Notes: generated by a model not told the origin, from the letters alone. A stretch of DNA of 64,000 bases from Laburnicola sp. R22_1 (GCA_014281115.1 JACONQ010000004.1:1860001-1924000), one strand, 5' to 3'; numbered from the stretch's first letter, positions 34,267 to 46,827 are shown. Made by a program: numbers and translations.

Positions 34267-34431
34267 TGCCAGATTTAAGCACTATTTAAGCTTATTAAGA
34301 TAGGGGGTCTAATAGATAAGATGGATAAATAGTTGTATTGTGTGTGTTCTGTGACTTATTAGCTCGAGGTCTAATTTAGAGGGTGAAGCCGACCACGTGC
34401 CCTTATTCGGTTATACGACTCTAATCTAACA
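34267..34431 (-). repeat. C3 5' LTR
   Basis: 165 bp, on the minus strand from TGTTAG to TCTGGCA. It pairs with 28948-29112. Confidence 0.92.
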
Positions 34432-35210
34432 ATTATATTATAAGTAGACTAATAGGTAAAGTAGTAAATATTACACTAGCCTTTATAGAGAAAGGAACTT
34501 ATTTTAAAAATAAATTCTAGAGTTTTTTAGATATAAGCTTTTATAATAAGTTAGTAGAGAAGTAAGTATAGAATAGGCTATTTCTTAACTAATAGGGTAA
34601 AACCCTACTAACTAAATTTAATACTAACTTTATGCGCCTAGCTACTAAGGCTAATAAAAATAATTAGAAGAATTTAAAGAATATTTACTAAAGATTCTTA
34701 TATATAGACTTATAGAATAGGCTAATTACGCTAGAGATTTCTAAAAGCTAAGACCTTATAATACTTATAAATAAAGTTAATATAGTTAAGAAAAATATTT
34801 ACTATATAAAAATATTAAAGCCCTTCTATGCAGCAGCCTCCTCCTCTACTAAGTTTACTAATACTATAGATTAGAAACTTAAATATTTTAGCACTATAAG
34901 GACTACTAAAGTAAACTCTTTAAAGATTAAGAAGCGCGCTAAATAGGTCTTTAAAGAGGAGTTAGAGAAGTGCTATAAAGAAGAAGCATACTTTTACTAT
35001 AGTAAGAAAGAATATAGTGTTTAGAGTTATTATCTTTAAGCTGCAATACTCTTAATATAAGCTAGGGCTAGTAAGGCCTAAGAGATAAATAGTAGTAATA
35101 AGGATATTAATAGCTTAGTAGAGTTAGATAACTAGCTTCTTTTCCTAGAAGTTGTTAGAGGGAGGAAATAAAGTAGGTTATAGAGAAACTAAAGAAGAAC
35201 TTTAATATAT
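34432..35210 (+). pseudogene. G2 gypsy gag, RIP-degraded
   Basis: Reading TAG/TAA as former Gln, the plus strand gives a gypsy gag capsid end ('LLTKFNTNFMRLATKANKNN', 'YQRFLYIDLQNRLITLEIS') followed by a remnant of the nucleocapsid around 34960-35030, 'ELEKCYKEEAYFYYSKKEYS'. This corresponds to the usual fungal CCHC finger with Cys and His largely replaced by Tyr. Its 5' part was separated by C3. No intact frame remains. Confidence 0.65.
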
Positions 35211-36057
35211 ATAAAAAGATTTAACTAGATTTAATACTAATTACTATAAATGCTTTTATTAATAATATTGCTTTTACGTATACTATACTTAGTTTAGAGC
35301 ATTTAACTACTACCTTTATATCTAAGAAGTTTACTAGGAAAGCTAACCTATAATATATTAGTTTAAATAATCTCTATTAAGTAATAGAATTTAAAGAAGT
35401 AACCTTTTTAGTCTATAAAGCCGCCTATATAGAGATAAATATTAAGAGGCATATTAAAATAATATAGGCTTATATTAATAGAAAAGAGGAGGACTATAAA
35501 TTAGTTCTTAGGTTGCTAGAGTAGAAAAAGAATACTATATTAGTAGCCCTAGAAAAATAGTCTATAGATATAGGGTTCTTCTATATAAGGATTAGAGATA
35601 AGTAGGGGAAAGAAACTCCTACTTCTAGTTAAAAAGTCTCTACTACATTATTTATAACCTTAAATAGGAAAAATACAAAAGAAAAGAATAGGCTAATAGT
35701 CTTTGCTGCCTTTCTTAAGAATATTTAGAAGGCCCTAGCTCTAAAAGCTAAAATAGACCTAAGGGACTATCTTATTAAGTAGCTCCTAGACTAAGTAGAA
35801 GTTTTCTTAAGAGAACAAGCTAATAAACTTCTCCTATTATAAGGCCCTAGGATTAATTACTTAATCCCCCTTATTAAGAAGAATAAAAAGACCCTAGAAT
35901 TTCCCTTTAGCCCTCTCTATAGTATGTTAAAGGAGGAATTGCTAGTTCTTTATAAGAAACTAATAAAGTACCTTAACTATAGCTTTATTTAGGTAAGTAA
36001 GTCTAGCGCTATAGCACTAGTGTTGTTTATAAAAAAAACTTAGAGGAGGTCTATCTA
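35211..36057 (+). pseudogene. G2 protease region and RT N-terminus
   Basis: The plus strand, with stops read through, gives 'EFPFSPLYSMLKEELLVLYK' and 'IKYLNYSFIQVSKSSAIALV' then 'LFIKKT', the standard entry into a Ty3/gypsy RT (consensus GPLYxMSxxEL and GFIRxSxSPxxAPVLFVKK). The upstream part (about 35230-35600) should be the protease but its active site is not recognisable. The frame stops at the left edge of repeat A copy 2. Confidence 0.75.
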
Positions 36058-37137
36058 GAAGAGAAATATTATAGACTTTTTAGTATATAGTATAACGCTA
36101 AAAGGTAAAGCTATAGGTGTACTAAAAACGTATTAAAAAAGGTAAAGTAATAAGATAGGTTAGGGACTATTTGTTAGCACGTGCAAATTAGCCCCTTATA
36201 CTAATAAGATAGTTAATTATAGTATACTATAGTCTATAGGTACTAAAGTTAATAATAATAATATAACGCAGTTGCCTATATATAAAGTATAAAAATCCGC
36301 AACTAGATATAGATTAAATCTTTATCTATTCTTATATATATAGTATATTTAATTATTATATAAGACCTTAAGGTTATAATCTAGGTAGAATTAGTATAGC
36401 TATCCTATATAGTAGCTATAGCTATCCCTCGCCCTAATAACGCTATTATTAATAATCTACTATATTAATAAGTATATAGGGACTACCTATATAGAATTTA
36501 ACTTATAGCTTACTCTCTACTAGTTTAGTTGCCTTATGCTTAGCTATGCTAATAAGAGTTACTAGATATATTTTTAAAGGTAATAGGAAAGAATAGGCAA
36601 AAGTTATAAGAGGCTTTAGAAGAATAAAGTAAGGCTATATAACCTAAAGAAGGTTTAGTATAATTATCTAAGTAGAATCTATATAGAATAGCTATAAGAA
36701 GTATTAGGTATATATAGGTATATGCTTATACTATAGAATTTTTATAAGAGATAAATAGAGTAATAGCTAGGTATAAAGTAATATTTAGTATTAGAAGTAG
36801 GAAGCGCGCATATAATGTATTATATATTATAGTAGTAGCAAAGCGTATATTTAGAGGTTCGAAGTAGTTAATTATTTAGTAATATAGTAAAATATTATAA
36901 GGTAGTGTTAATTATCTAGTAATATAGCAGGTAGATAGGATGTTATTATTATAGATTATCTTAGAAGCTAGGGGAGGCATTAGAAAAACTTTAACGCGCT
37001 CTAGTCCTAGGGCTTAGCACTTATATATAATATTACGTGGGCACTATAACGTAATAAAAAAACGCAGTAATTAAACGCAGTAGGGCTACTTAAAAACTAA
37101 ATAAGTAGAGGCAGTTTATACTCTTGCCTAGGAGGGG
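36058..37137 (+). repeat. Repeat A, copy 2, inserted in the G2 reverse transcriptase
   Basis: About 1.1 kb, the inverted counterpart of 26043-27352. It lies between the RT block ending 'LFIKKT' plus a Gly-rich remnant and the block starting 'FCVHYRVFNTLLKK', which are adjacent in intact gypsy RTs. No gene or terminal inverted repeat is visible. A purine-rich tract adjoins its right end (37128-37144). Confidence 0.72.
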
Positions 37138-37147
37138 GGGGAAGATT

Positions 37148-38470
37148 AATAGTTTTGTGTACACTATAGAGTGTTTAATACCCTATTAAAGAAGAACTGC
37201 TACCCCCTCCTCCTTATTAAGGAGATATTGCAGCTTCTTACTAAGGCTAAGTAGCTAATAAAGTTAGATATAATTTAGGCCTTTTATAAGTTAAGGATAG
37301 TAAAAAAAGAAAAAGAAAAATAACCTTTTAAACCTAGTTTAGATTGTATAAGTAGCTAGTAGTTCTCTTTAAACTAGCTAATGCACTAAGCACCTTTTAG
37401 AGATATATTAACTATACTCTAAGGGAGTACTTAGATAACTTTTACTCTACTTATATAGATAATATTCTTATATTTTTTTTAGTAGATCTTTAAGAGACTA
37501 TTAGGATAAAGTATAATATGTAGTAAAGAAGTTAGGCAAGATAGAGCTGCACTTAAATATTAAGAAGTGTAAGTTTATAGTTACTAAGACTAAGTACCTT
37601 AGATTTATTATAGAGTGTAAAAGGGAATTAGTATAGACTTAAAAAAGTTAAAGCTATTTAGAATTAGACTTCTTTTATAGATAGAAAGAGTTTTTAGAGT
37701 TTTTTAGAGTTTACTAACTTCTACTAAAGGTTTATAAAAACTTCTTAGAAATAGCATTCCTATTAATAAAGTTAACTAGAAAGGAAACTCTCTTCTTATA
37801 GGGGTAAAAATAATAGTAGGCCTTTAACTATCTAAAAAGGTATTCTACACTAAGTCTACGCTAGCCTACTTTAATACTAAAAAGGAAAAAGTATTAGAGG
37901 CTAACTTCTTAGGCTAGGCCTCTAGAGCCTGCTTTTTGCAGTTTAATATAGAAGGAGTTCTTAGGCTAATTGCCTACTTTTCTACTAAACACACTCTTAT
38001 AGAGGCAAACTATATAACCTATAATAAGAAAATACTTACAGTTATTAAAGTAATTAAGAAGTAGTATAATATACTCTAGGCTATTCTCTATATACTTATA
38101 TACACTAATTATAAGAACCTTATATACTTTATAAAGTTTAAAAGGTTAGATAAGAAATATATACGCTAGGCTAATACCTTTAGTAAATATAATATAATAT
38201 TCTAATATAGACTAGAAACTATTAACTTAAGAGTAAATATTCTTTTAAAATACTAGTAGAATATGCCTACTAATACTAAAGATAACTAAAATAAGTTTTA
38301 TAAAATTTAACTCTTTAAGAAGGTTTCTTTAAAGAATAGAAATATTAGGCTTTAAATATTTATAGTCCTAGCAATATAAGCACTGCCTAGAAGGCTTAAT
38401 CCCCTAGGAAAGAAAGGAGCTAGGCTAAATATAATTCTAAGAAAGCTGTCCCTTTTAGTATAATATATAA
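37148..38470 (+). pseudogene. G2 reverse transcriptase core and RNase H
   Basis: From 37150 the plus strand gives 'FCVHYRVFNTLLKKNCYPLL', then 'KLDIIQAFYKLRIVKKE', 'RDILTIL...' remnants and 'YIDNILIFF' (the YxDD box with the second Asp changed to Asn). After that come thumb and RNase H remnants up to about 38240. Up to 38470 short blocks ('YKHCLEGLIPQERKE') look like the pol region after RNase H. No integrase or 3' LTR was found, so G2 appears truncated at its 3' end. Confidence 0.75.
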
Positions 38471-39532
38471 TAATTAGTAATAGTATATACTATATATAAT
38501 TGTATTTCTAATAAATAGAGATTATCTACTAGGTTAATCTTATCTTTCTAGTACTTAGATCTTGTTCCCTTACGCAGTGTTGCCTCTAATATTCCTATCT
38601 CTTTAGTATACTTATTATATAGTTTAGTATATTTAGACATATTAGTGTTATCTTATAAGGTAGAGATAATAAAGGCAGGGGCTTTATATAAAATAGTAGT
38701 AGGAGTAGTTATTACGTAACTAGTTTATTTAATAGGTTAGTTATATAAAGGGTTATACTTTATTAAAGTTTATTATTATCTAACTATATATTTATATAGT
38801 TACTAGTAGTGTACTTAGTACACTATCTCCTCTTAAATCTTATATAGTAGTAATATTTACTCACTAACTTAATTAAAGAGTTAATTTACTATTTCTATAA
38901 ATAAAAATAGGTTTTATATATCTTATACAATCGCTTCCTTTATTTTATATAGTAGCGATAGTTACTTACTAACTTTATAAAGGTTTAATTTGCTATTCTC
39001 TTACGTATAGAGGATAGAGTATAATAAAACAAATTATATAGCTAATAATAACTTATATAATCTATCTTTACTCTTACTAATTTGTAGTTAAGAGTTAGTT
39101 AACGACTAATTAGTATTAAATAGGCTCTACAGCTAGCTATATAAATATTAATATCTAATACTCTATATTAGTAAGTGTAAAGGGTATATAGAATAATTAT
39201 ATAAGAAAAAAATAACATAATAGAACTAACTTAGTATTAATTGCTTATTGTTAAAAAGGATATAAATAGAAAGAAGAAGATTCTGTAGCGTATAGGCTAT
39301 AGCGCATAGGCATTACGTAATTTCTATATAATACTATTATGCGGCAATATTAAAATCTTAACACTCTTAGGTGCTCTTGCTCGTATAGTGTATAGACATA
39401 GAGGATATTTTAGCACTTCTCTAAAATTTGCCTACTACCTACCTATAATTAATATTATTACTATATTATTATATAGTATATAATTTTTTTAAGAAATACT
39501 TTTTTATATATAAAACCTAATTTTTTTAAATT
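38471..39532. other. AT-rich intergenic block, nothing recognised
   Basis: About 1.1 kb of TA-rich sequence without open frames, motifs or repeats that I can assign. It is probably old RIP-degraded element DNA. Confidence 0.5.
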
Positions 39533-39658
39533 TTTTATATATATAGCGTTAAATTAACTATTTAGAAATAGAATAATAAACGCTTTTATTATAAATAATA
39601 TAATAAAAAAGTAGAGCCTTTTACTTAGTAAATAAAAACAGCGTAAAAGATAATTATA
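39533..39658 (+). repeat. Direct repeat, copy 2 (partner 25857-25985)
   Basis: More AT-rich than its partner, consistent with more RIP. Confidence 0.6.
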
Positions 39659-39753
39659 AGTTTTTAAATTCTATATAAATATAGAAATTATTTTTTAAAT
39701 CTATTTTCTATATAAGAATATAGTAATAATATTAACTTTTAAAAAGGTAAGTA

Positions 39754-39975
39754 GGGGTGTCCGTACACCGTACGGGCAAGGGCACCTGAGGGTGTTGAGG
39801 TTTCAATATTGCCGCACAATGGCATCACGTGGGGATCACGTGATGCGCGTGCGTCGCAGGATCTTCTCCTTTCCATCTGCACCCTCTCTAGAGACAAGCA
39901 ATTAATACCAAGTCGTTCTGTTATATTATTTCCTTTTTCTCGTACGATCGCCCCGTACACCCTCCACGCTTGCTA
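39754..39975. mobile_element. GC-normal island, possible small non-autonomous element
   Basis: About 220 bp of GC-normal sequence in TA-rich surroundings. The left end reads GGGTGTCCGTACACCGTACG, itself a CCGTAC/GTACGG hairpin. The right end in reverse complement reads GGGTGTACGGGGCG, so only a short shared GGGTGT start supports terminal repeats. It contains ATCACGTGGGGATCACGTGA with two CACGTG palindromes. No target duplication is clear, and the minus-strand open frame across it is not convincing. Confidence 0.35.
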
Positions 39976-40955
39976 GTATAGAGAATTAGAATTCGATGTC
40001 TATACAGCTAGCTATAGAGTACCCATTCAACAAGGGGGGAATTTTAGAAAAGTGCTAAGATATTCTTTAATTAATAGAACTAGCAAATTACATATTAGAA
40101 AAATTTTTGTACGCATATAAGTACCTAGGATACCTAAGTAGCCCTATATAAGACTACGCACATCTATGCACTAAATATGCTTAGAGCACACTAGTAATAC
40201 TACTTTTTTCTTAGCGTGTATATGTGTAAGGTTGCATAAATATGCGCACCTATGCCGCTAGTGCACCTAGGGCAGCTAGGGCAGCTAGAGTACCCTAGGT
40301 GTCTATACTACCTATAAAATGCTAATTAATTAGCAAATAAAGCTCTTTAATTAGCTAAAATTTAAAAAAGCTTAGTAATCTACTTAGTAAGCTTTAAAAA
40401 TTAGAATTTTTTTAAAGTATAAAGTTAAAGTCTTTTGCTAGATAGTAATTACTAGTTAATATAATAATATTAATTACTAGCGTGTTATATAGAACTACTA
40501 CCTATTTCCAAATTCTAGATTTTATAGGTTTAAAAATAGAAAAAAATAGTTTTATAATTATTTAAAAGAAGTAGATTAGAAGAAATTTAGTAGCTTAGCA
40601 AAGAAGACTATTTTAAAAAGTTTAAACTTTAATAACTTTTTAACTACTTTATTATTATAATAACTTTTTAAAAATATATATAATATTTTTGTAGTACTAT
40701 ATTATTATGTAATAATATTACGTAATATATATAATAACTAGTAAAATAAAGAGTTTTTTATTAATTACTAACTAATTATGTAATTAAAATCGTATTTTTA
40801 AATTTAATAATTAAAATCGAACTTTTAAATTAAATAATTAAAGACTAGTATTTTCTCTATAAATCTATTAAAAAATTAAAATTATAGCTTTACTAGTAAA
40901 AAAGTTATAAAGCTTTAAAAAAATTACTTATTTAGACTATTTATGTATATCTAGA
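39976..40955. other. AT-rich spacer with a weak inverted-repeat segment
   Basis: No gene. Around 40107-40305 the ends (GTACCTAGGATACC and GAGTACCCTAGGTG) are imperfect inverted repeats around a less AT-rich core with a tandem GGGCAGCTA. This could be a degraded miniature element. The rest is TA-rich and unassigned. Confidence 0.35.
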
Positions 40956-41273
40956 TGTTAGATATTAGGTCACTAGAAATCACTGTAATTTTACTATAAA
41001 ATCTAGTAGTTACATACGTCCGATTATATGGTCTCCTTATAATGATAGTTAGTATAACTTATAGTGATTTTACTATAAGATTACTATAAAATAGACAAAG
41101 AAGACTAGTGTACTACTATTATACTACTCCGCACTATTACTAGTGCGTCTTAGCGCTAGATAGATATTGCGTACGATAGCTAAGCTTCTTTAACAGAGAT
41201 TACTCGACAATTAATTTATTATTAAATCGATCACTTTTATCTCATATCATTAAAGATACTTACATATCTAATA
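40956..41273 (+). repeat. C4 5' LTR
   Basis: 318 bp, heavily RIP-mutated copy of the solo LTR at 32553-32870; begins TGTTAGATATTAG and ends TATCTAATA. Confidence 0.92.
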
Positions 41274-41291
41274 ATTAAGAGTCTTACTGCC
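41274..41291 (+). promoter_or_regulatory. C4 primer-binding site, half tRNA-Lys type
   Basis: ATTAAGAGTCTTACTGCC directly follows the LTR. Confidence 0.72.
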
Positions 41292-41309
41292 TTAATTAAA
41301 CTAAAAATT

Positions 41310-41983
41310 ATGTCTCTATTAACACTTAGGGATCCCATAGTAATCCTAACCAATTACTTAAACTATACACTATGGCTAAGGCAAATTAATGCCTAAGCCT
41401 AGTTATTAAAAGCATAGGATCTTATTAACCCATCTCTTAACAATAAACTAATGGCAGAACTAGTCATACTAGTCGCACCGAATATTAGTGCCTATTAACT
41501 AGCTCTCGCTTTTGTTAACAGAAACACTAACAACACCCGTCTATCGCTACTATTACACCTATTGCTAGCTGGCGAAAAGGCATACAAAATCGATACTAAT
41601 TTCTATAAGAATTAACTCGAAATCTACAAGCTCCTGGATTAAAAGTATGAACAGGAGAAGGAGAACCTAGATAAGCTAGTTATTCTTATTTAAATCACTA
41701 TCTTGGCACATTTATAGTCTAATTGCTACACCCTAGGTAAATTAATTAGATAATAGATTAAGAATCTTATAAAAACAATTAGAATTAACTAACATAATAA
41801 ACAAAGAAGAGTAAGGATTAGGTACTAAGACGCTCTTAAACTAATGAGATTAGTTAGTTTATAGTACACCTGGCTCGCTAAGTATAATTATATGGCTATA
41901 GAAGCTGAGTATAATTGTGTGTTAGAGCTTTAGAAGCTAGACTTAGTTAAATAAGATTTTATAAAAGCGGTTACTAATATCGC
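41310..41983 (+). pseudogene. C4 gag, 5' part
   Basis: The ATG at 41310 opens 'MSLLTLRDPIVILTNYLNYT', nearly the C6 gag start. The capsid-type helical region follows ('EQEKENLDKLVILI', 'EAEYNCVLELQKLD'), with many CAA/CAG codons turned into TAA/TAG. It ends at the C5 insertion point (ATCGC duplication 41979-41983 and 47064-47068) and resumes at 47064. C7 has the uninterrupted version at 59781. Confidence 0.88.
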
Positions 41984-42169
41984 TGTTAGATATATAGCTG
42001 TTAGATAGAACAAGCGCGTTAAGGTTGGATCTGTACAATAAAGCAGGGACTACCTAGCTTAGCACACTAGCGAAGAAGTCAGAACTAGCCAAACATAGTG
42101 GACAAAAACACAATATAATTATTATTATCTATTAAGACGCATTATCGCATTCAACTATTAAATCTAACA
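41984..42169 (+). repeat. C5 5' LTR
   Basis: 186 bp, TGTTAG to TCTAACA; matches the 3' copy with a few transitions. Confidence 0.93.
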
Positions 42170-42187
42170 ATTAAGAGTCTTACTGCC
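42170..42187 (+). promoter_or_regulatory. C5 primer-binding site, half tRNA-Lys type
   Basis: ATTAAGAGTCTTACTGCC directly after the LTR, identical to C2 and C4. Confidence 0.72.
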
Positions 42188-42202
42188 TTAATCGATACCA
42201 AA

Positions 42203-45200
42203 ATGGCTGCACTACCCTAGCGTGACCCGATAGTAACCCTTCGAGACCACACCGACTATAGGATATAGATAATACAGCTCTAGTCTAGATGCGTCGCATA
42301 TCGCATTTGGCCAAAAGTCGATCCTACGTTAAATATCCTAATAAAACCTAAACCTATAGCCCTAAGGGCGCCGCTAATTAATGGGTATACTCTAGTAGCG
42401 AACGTCAGCATCCTAACAAGGCAGTCCAAACTGTTAGCAGCAGGACTTAAGGCGTTTAAAGAAGATCTTAAGTATTATAAGATTCTTGCCAAGCAGTATA
42501 AGAATAATTAACATAATTTTAAAAAGGAGCAAATAAGCTTCTAGCAAATTATTGTTTATATTTAGGCTACTATTAGCCCACATCTTTAGCGCACTTGCTG
42601 CCTTCTAGATTAACTACTAAGATAGTAGATTACAAATCTCAAAGTCATAATTAGCGTTAATAAACGATTCGAGAGAGAACGAGCCTATGACTAATACCTT
42701 ACATCCCTTAGACTAATAAGAAACGCGTCGAATTAGGACACATAGCTTGCTAAATATAATTAAGTAGCTATAGAAGTAGAGACAAGCAATATCTCTAAGA
42801 TAACACAAATTAATGTGATTACAAAAGACTTTCTAACTGCTATAAACAAAGTTGCGCCTAATTAGTCTATAACCTTTTAGGATAGCGGACGGTTCACACC
42901 TAGTATAAATTAGAAAGAAATAATAAAGCGCTTCTAAGAGTATATAATGTTAAATTATCCAACCCCTTAAATAGGGAAGTATAAGGCCGCATTTATAGCA
43001 GATGACTTATTATACCTCGCTAAAAGTGGGAAAACCACCTAGGGCATTAATGCCGAAGCAGCACTATCTAGAAAATAGGGCAGACCCCAATATTAACGTG
43101 ATAACTAAAAAGATAATAAGAACTTATCCTTAGTCCAAAAACCTACAAAAATAGAAGGCGCTAAATATCCTGCGTGTGGACATTGCCATAGACTCCAGGA
43201 TTGCTTCTATATTAATGCAGACAAAGCTCCTAAGTAGTAGAAACTAAATAAGAAGATTGAAGAACTCGTCGCATTAAAGCGCGAGCACGATCCCAAATTT
43301 CAAGGACTGTTAAGAGGACAAAGCAGACCAAGATTAAAAACACCAAACATTAAACAATCGCACACGCCCACACCTAAGATCCTTAAGTCCCCTAAGGACT
43401 AACTAGAGGAACAGAGAATATTAAACGTTAACGCTGCGTTTATATTAGCGCCAATAGAAATAAAAGTGTCTAATTACCCGCTAAAGCGCTTATTTATTCT
43501 TAATTTAGGATTAACTTGCCATATTATAAACAACCCTAACCATATCTACAACTTCTATTTACCTACGTCCGGAGATTATATATAGGCTAGCAATACAAAG
43601 ATATAGATAAAAGGCTACAGCTCTATTAACTTAACACTAAGAGGCTAATATAGAACAACTACGTTAGTTCTATATAATGTGGCTATCTGTCCAGACCTCC
43701 TGTGTAACCTAGTCTTCTTTTAACTACTAAGGCATAGAGGAATCTAGTGGGATACGCAAACGGACCCAACTACGCTAAAAGGACTAGACAACAAGATTAT
43801 TAGAAAACTATCTAAGATACACGGTTAATAGGTACTTAAGTATAATCCGCTACCACCCACTTTATATCACATCTATAAGAATATATTATAAACGAAAGGA
43901 GCACTATAAAGGGCCTTAGCCAAATTATAGCATAAGAGACTAGGACACCCTAGACTAATAGCTATTAAACATCTTGTGCAGCAAGCTAAAGGGGTGCGAG
44001 TTAAGGAAGTTACAATAGTTTAATGCGACTTCTATAGAAAAGCAAAGATCTAGCAATAAATTAGCTAAGCACCGCGAATTAATAATAAAAGACTAGAAGA
44101 AAGACTGGCTATTAACTTTTATGCCTACAAGGCGCAAAGTAGCACTGGCGAAAGGAGCCAGATACTTATCACTAACAGGTACTTAGGCCTGCAATGGGAC
44201 TTTTATTTCAAAGACAATTAACTAGCAAAGTTAGTTATTAAAGTTCTATTAAACTTCTTTCTCTTCCTTAAAAACTATTACAATATTACGGTCAAGGTTA
44301 TTAAAGCGAACAACGAGATTACAATAGTAAAACCAGAAATTGAGCGCTAGTTAGCATTATAAGGAATTACTATTAAGCCTTTTGCTCTAGATACACAAGC
44401 TTAAAATAGAGGTACCAAACGCTTAGGGGGTATAAACAAAGAGAAATCGCGCGCGATGCGTCTTAATGCCAACCTACCCTAGGAACTATGGCCCAAAGTT
44501 ATAAGAGCTGCAGTATACCTCTATAATCGAACACTAAATTATGCAAACAACTAGAAAACGCCATACAAGATATTCTTTACATAAGTTACTCTAAATAATA
44601 GAGTAGTCACCTTAATTAAAAAACCTAACCTTACTTACCTTAAAGCGTATGGCTGCAAAGCGTTCGCAATAACAGATAATACACATTAAGGTAAATTAAG
44701 GCTATAACGCCTAGACCTAAAGGCTTAGATTAGTTACCTAGTAGGATACTAGTCCTTAAACATCTATTAAATTTAAATACCGTCACTTGCCAAGATAACC
44801 TTATGCATAGTACACTGGAGGAAATTGCCACATACATAAGAACGATTAAACTCCCAACACTAAGTTATTAACTAGAGACAGAGTCCTTCTATAAAGACAA
44901 CACTATTAAAGGCTTATTAAATCCCTAAGGCGAAGTAGACCCACTAGGCTACTACTAAGAAGTAAAGATTAGGGACAACTATCCAACTCCTCTAACTACA
45001 CCACTACCTGCGGCATTACTTGCGCAGTTAATGGCTAGAAATAAATTAGAAATAAACCTAAAAGGGTTATCTAAAACTGTCCCCTAGGCAGCCGCCTTTA
45101 TGGCAGGAACTCAAGCTAGCCACATTAGGAAATACAGAGGGGATGTTATAGACAAGGCTAAGATAATAAGAACGCTCGCTAAAGGCTTAAAGCCCTATTA

Positions 45201-46827
45201 AAGTTAACTCCCACCTCTGCCAACGTGCTGTACCAAGCTTAAGGATCACCCAATAGGCGAATTGTTTAAAAAAGCAGAGCGGGATCACCTCGCAAGCCAC
45301 AAATAAATAAAATCATAGTTAGAAGTACTAATAAAGAAGATTAAACTAATAGGATAGCAGATCCTTAACTATATGTAAGTATACACCTACAAGCTTAATA
45401 AACACTATTGCTTACTAAAGTGCAAGGCACGGCTAGTTATCTAGGGCAATTAATAACGGAATATTACCTCTTAAGACACTTATGTAGCCACGCTTGCTAG
45501 TAGGTTGTTCCAAATGCTAGTGGCAATAGCAGCTTACTATAATATAGAGCTCGAGCAATACAACGTTATAAACGCTTTTATCCATATAAGTATAGACTAA
45601 GAGGTATATATAAGAATGCCCTATGGCTATTAGAAGCCTAGAATAATACTTTAAGTTAACAAGGCTTTATATAGTCTTTAGATCTTACCACTCCTCTGGT
45701 AGAAAGAGTTTACCTTAACACTTAAAGCTCTAGGTTTCTAGATAGTGTCTTACAAGCTATACTACCTTCTTAAAGACAGAATTATCGTCTTCTTCTATGT
45801 TAACAATATTATCTTAGCTTTTCACAAGCAGAAAGAGAAAGAAGCCCAATAAGCGATTAAGCGCCTATAAGAAAAATACACCTTAAGTGGAGAAAACAAC
45901 CTTTAGTGGTTCCTTAGCGTAGAGATTATTAGAAATTAAAAGACTAGGACAATTTAACTCTCTTAGGCTGCCTACTTAGACAAGATTAGTTAATTAGTTA
46001 ATAAGAGGAATATTCGACACAACACCCCAATGGCAGCTATTAAGCTAAAACCATAAGACAACTTAGCGACACCCTTAGAAATTAATAAATACTAACGCAA
46101 GATCGGATCGCTTCTATTTGTAGTAGTAACAACTTAACTAAACATAGCCTTTACAACCTTAAGGCTAGCTCGATTCCTATTAAATCTGGGCTTAGAATAT
46201 TATAATGCCGCTAATTAAGTACTACTATACTTATTAAGCACTAGATGGAGAGCACTACAGCTTAGAGGAGGCAACTGCCTTTAAGTAGCCAGTGATGCCT
46301 TATTTGCTAACAACACACTAGACAGAAAGAGCTTATAAGAATACGCTATTAAGCTATTTAATAGACTTATTGCCTAGAAAGCAAGCAAACAAGACACTGT
46401 CACAACTTCGACAACTAAAGCAGAGCTTCTCGCCTTATCGCAAGTGGCCAAGAAAGCAATCTTTATATTAAGACTACTAGACGAACTACAGATTAAACTG
46501 CGCTTATTGTTAATTACTATTTAATGCGATAATAAGTAAACTATTTAACTAGTTACTAAGGAGATATCTAGGCTTTAGACTAAACTACGACACGTTAACA
46601 TTCACAATTACTAGTTAAGATAGAAAGTCTCTACTAGAAAGATTAAGGTGGAGTACGTATAATTAATAGAAATGATTGCCAACAGCTTTACAAAGGTCCT
46701 CCTAGTTAATAAGTGGAAAGGGTTCCTAACCTAACTTGGGCTAGTTAAGATAACAGAACGCAAAGTAGCGAATAAAGCACCTCTTAAGAAAATTCAAGGG
46801 CACCTTAATAACCTTACTTTAGGATAA
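42203..46827 (+). pseudogene. C5 Gag-Pol polyprotein, RIP-degraded, with deletion
   Basis: The ATG at 42203 opens 'MAALP' then 'RDPIVTLRDHTDYR'. The zinc knuckle 'YPACGHCHRLQDC' (about 43163-43201) has lost its first Cys. The gag/pol stop is TAA CTA GAG at 43400. Protease 'FILNLGLTCHI' has Asn for the catalytic Asp. Integrase keeps 'HKRLGHPRL' and 'KRLGGINKEKSR' but its core reads 'VIKANNEIT' (catalytic Asp is Asn). Near 44793 about 70 bp present in C2 are missing, which shifts the frame. The RT box at 45796-45807 then reads YVNN, in the shifted frame. RNase H follows to a TAA at 46825. Inactive. Confidence 0.88.

Larger units (their letters stand above)
28948..34431 (-). mobile_element. Ty1/copia retrotransposon C3 (165 bp LTRs)
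   Basis: Minus-strand element: 5' LTR 34267-34431, primer-binding site at 34266-34249, gag-pol, purine tract CTAAGGGGGTG at 29113-29123 (minus) and 3' LTR 28948-29112. Flanking 5-mers are AATCT on the left and ATTAT on the right, so no target duplication is visible. A foreign 318 bp solo LTR is inserted in its protease region. Confidence 0.9.

Noticed and set aside
39739..39960. 73-codon minus-strand frame in the GC-normal island
   Set aside because: No motif, starts and ends at the composition boundary, and is more likely a by-product of the unmutated island.
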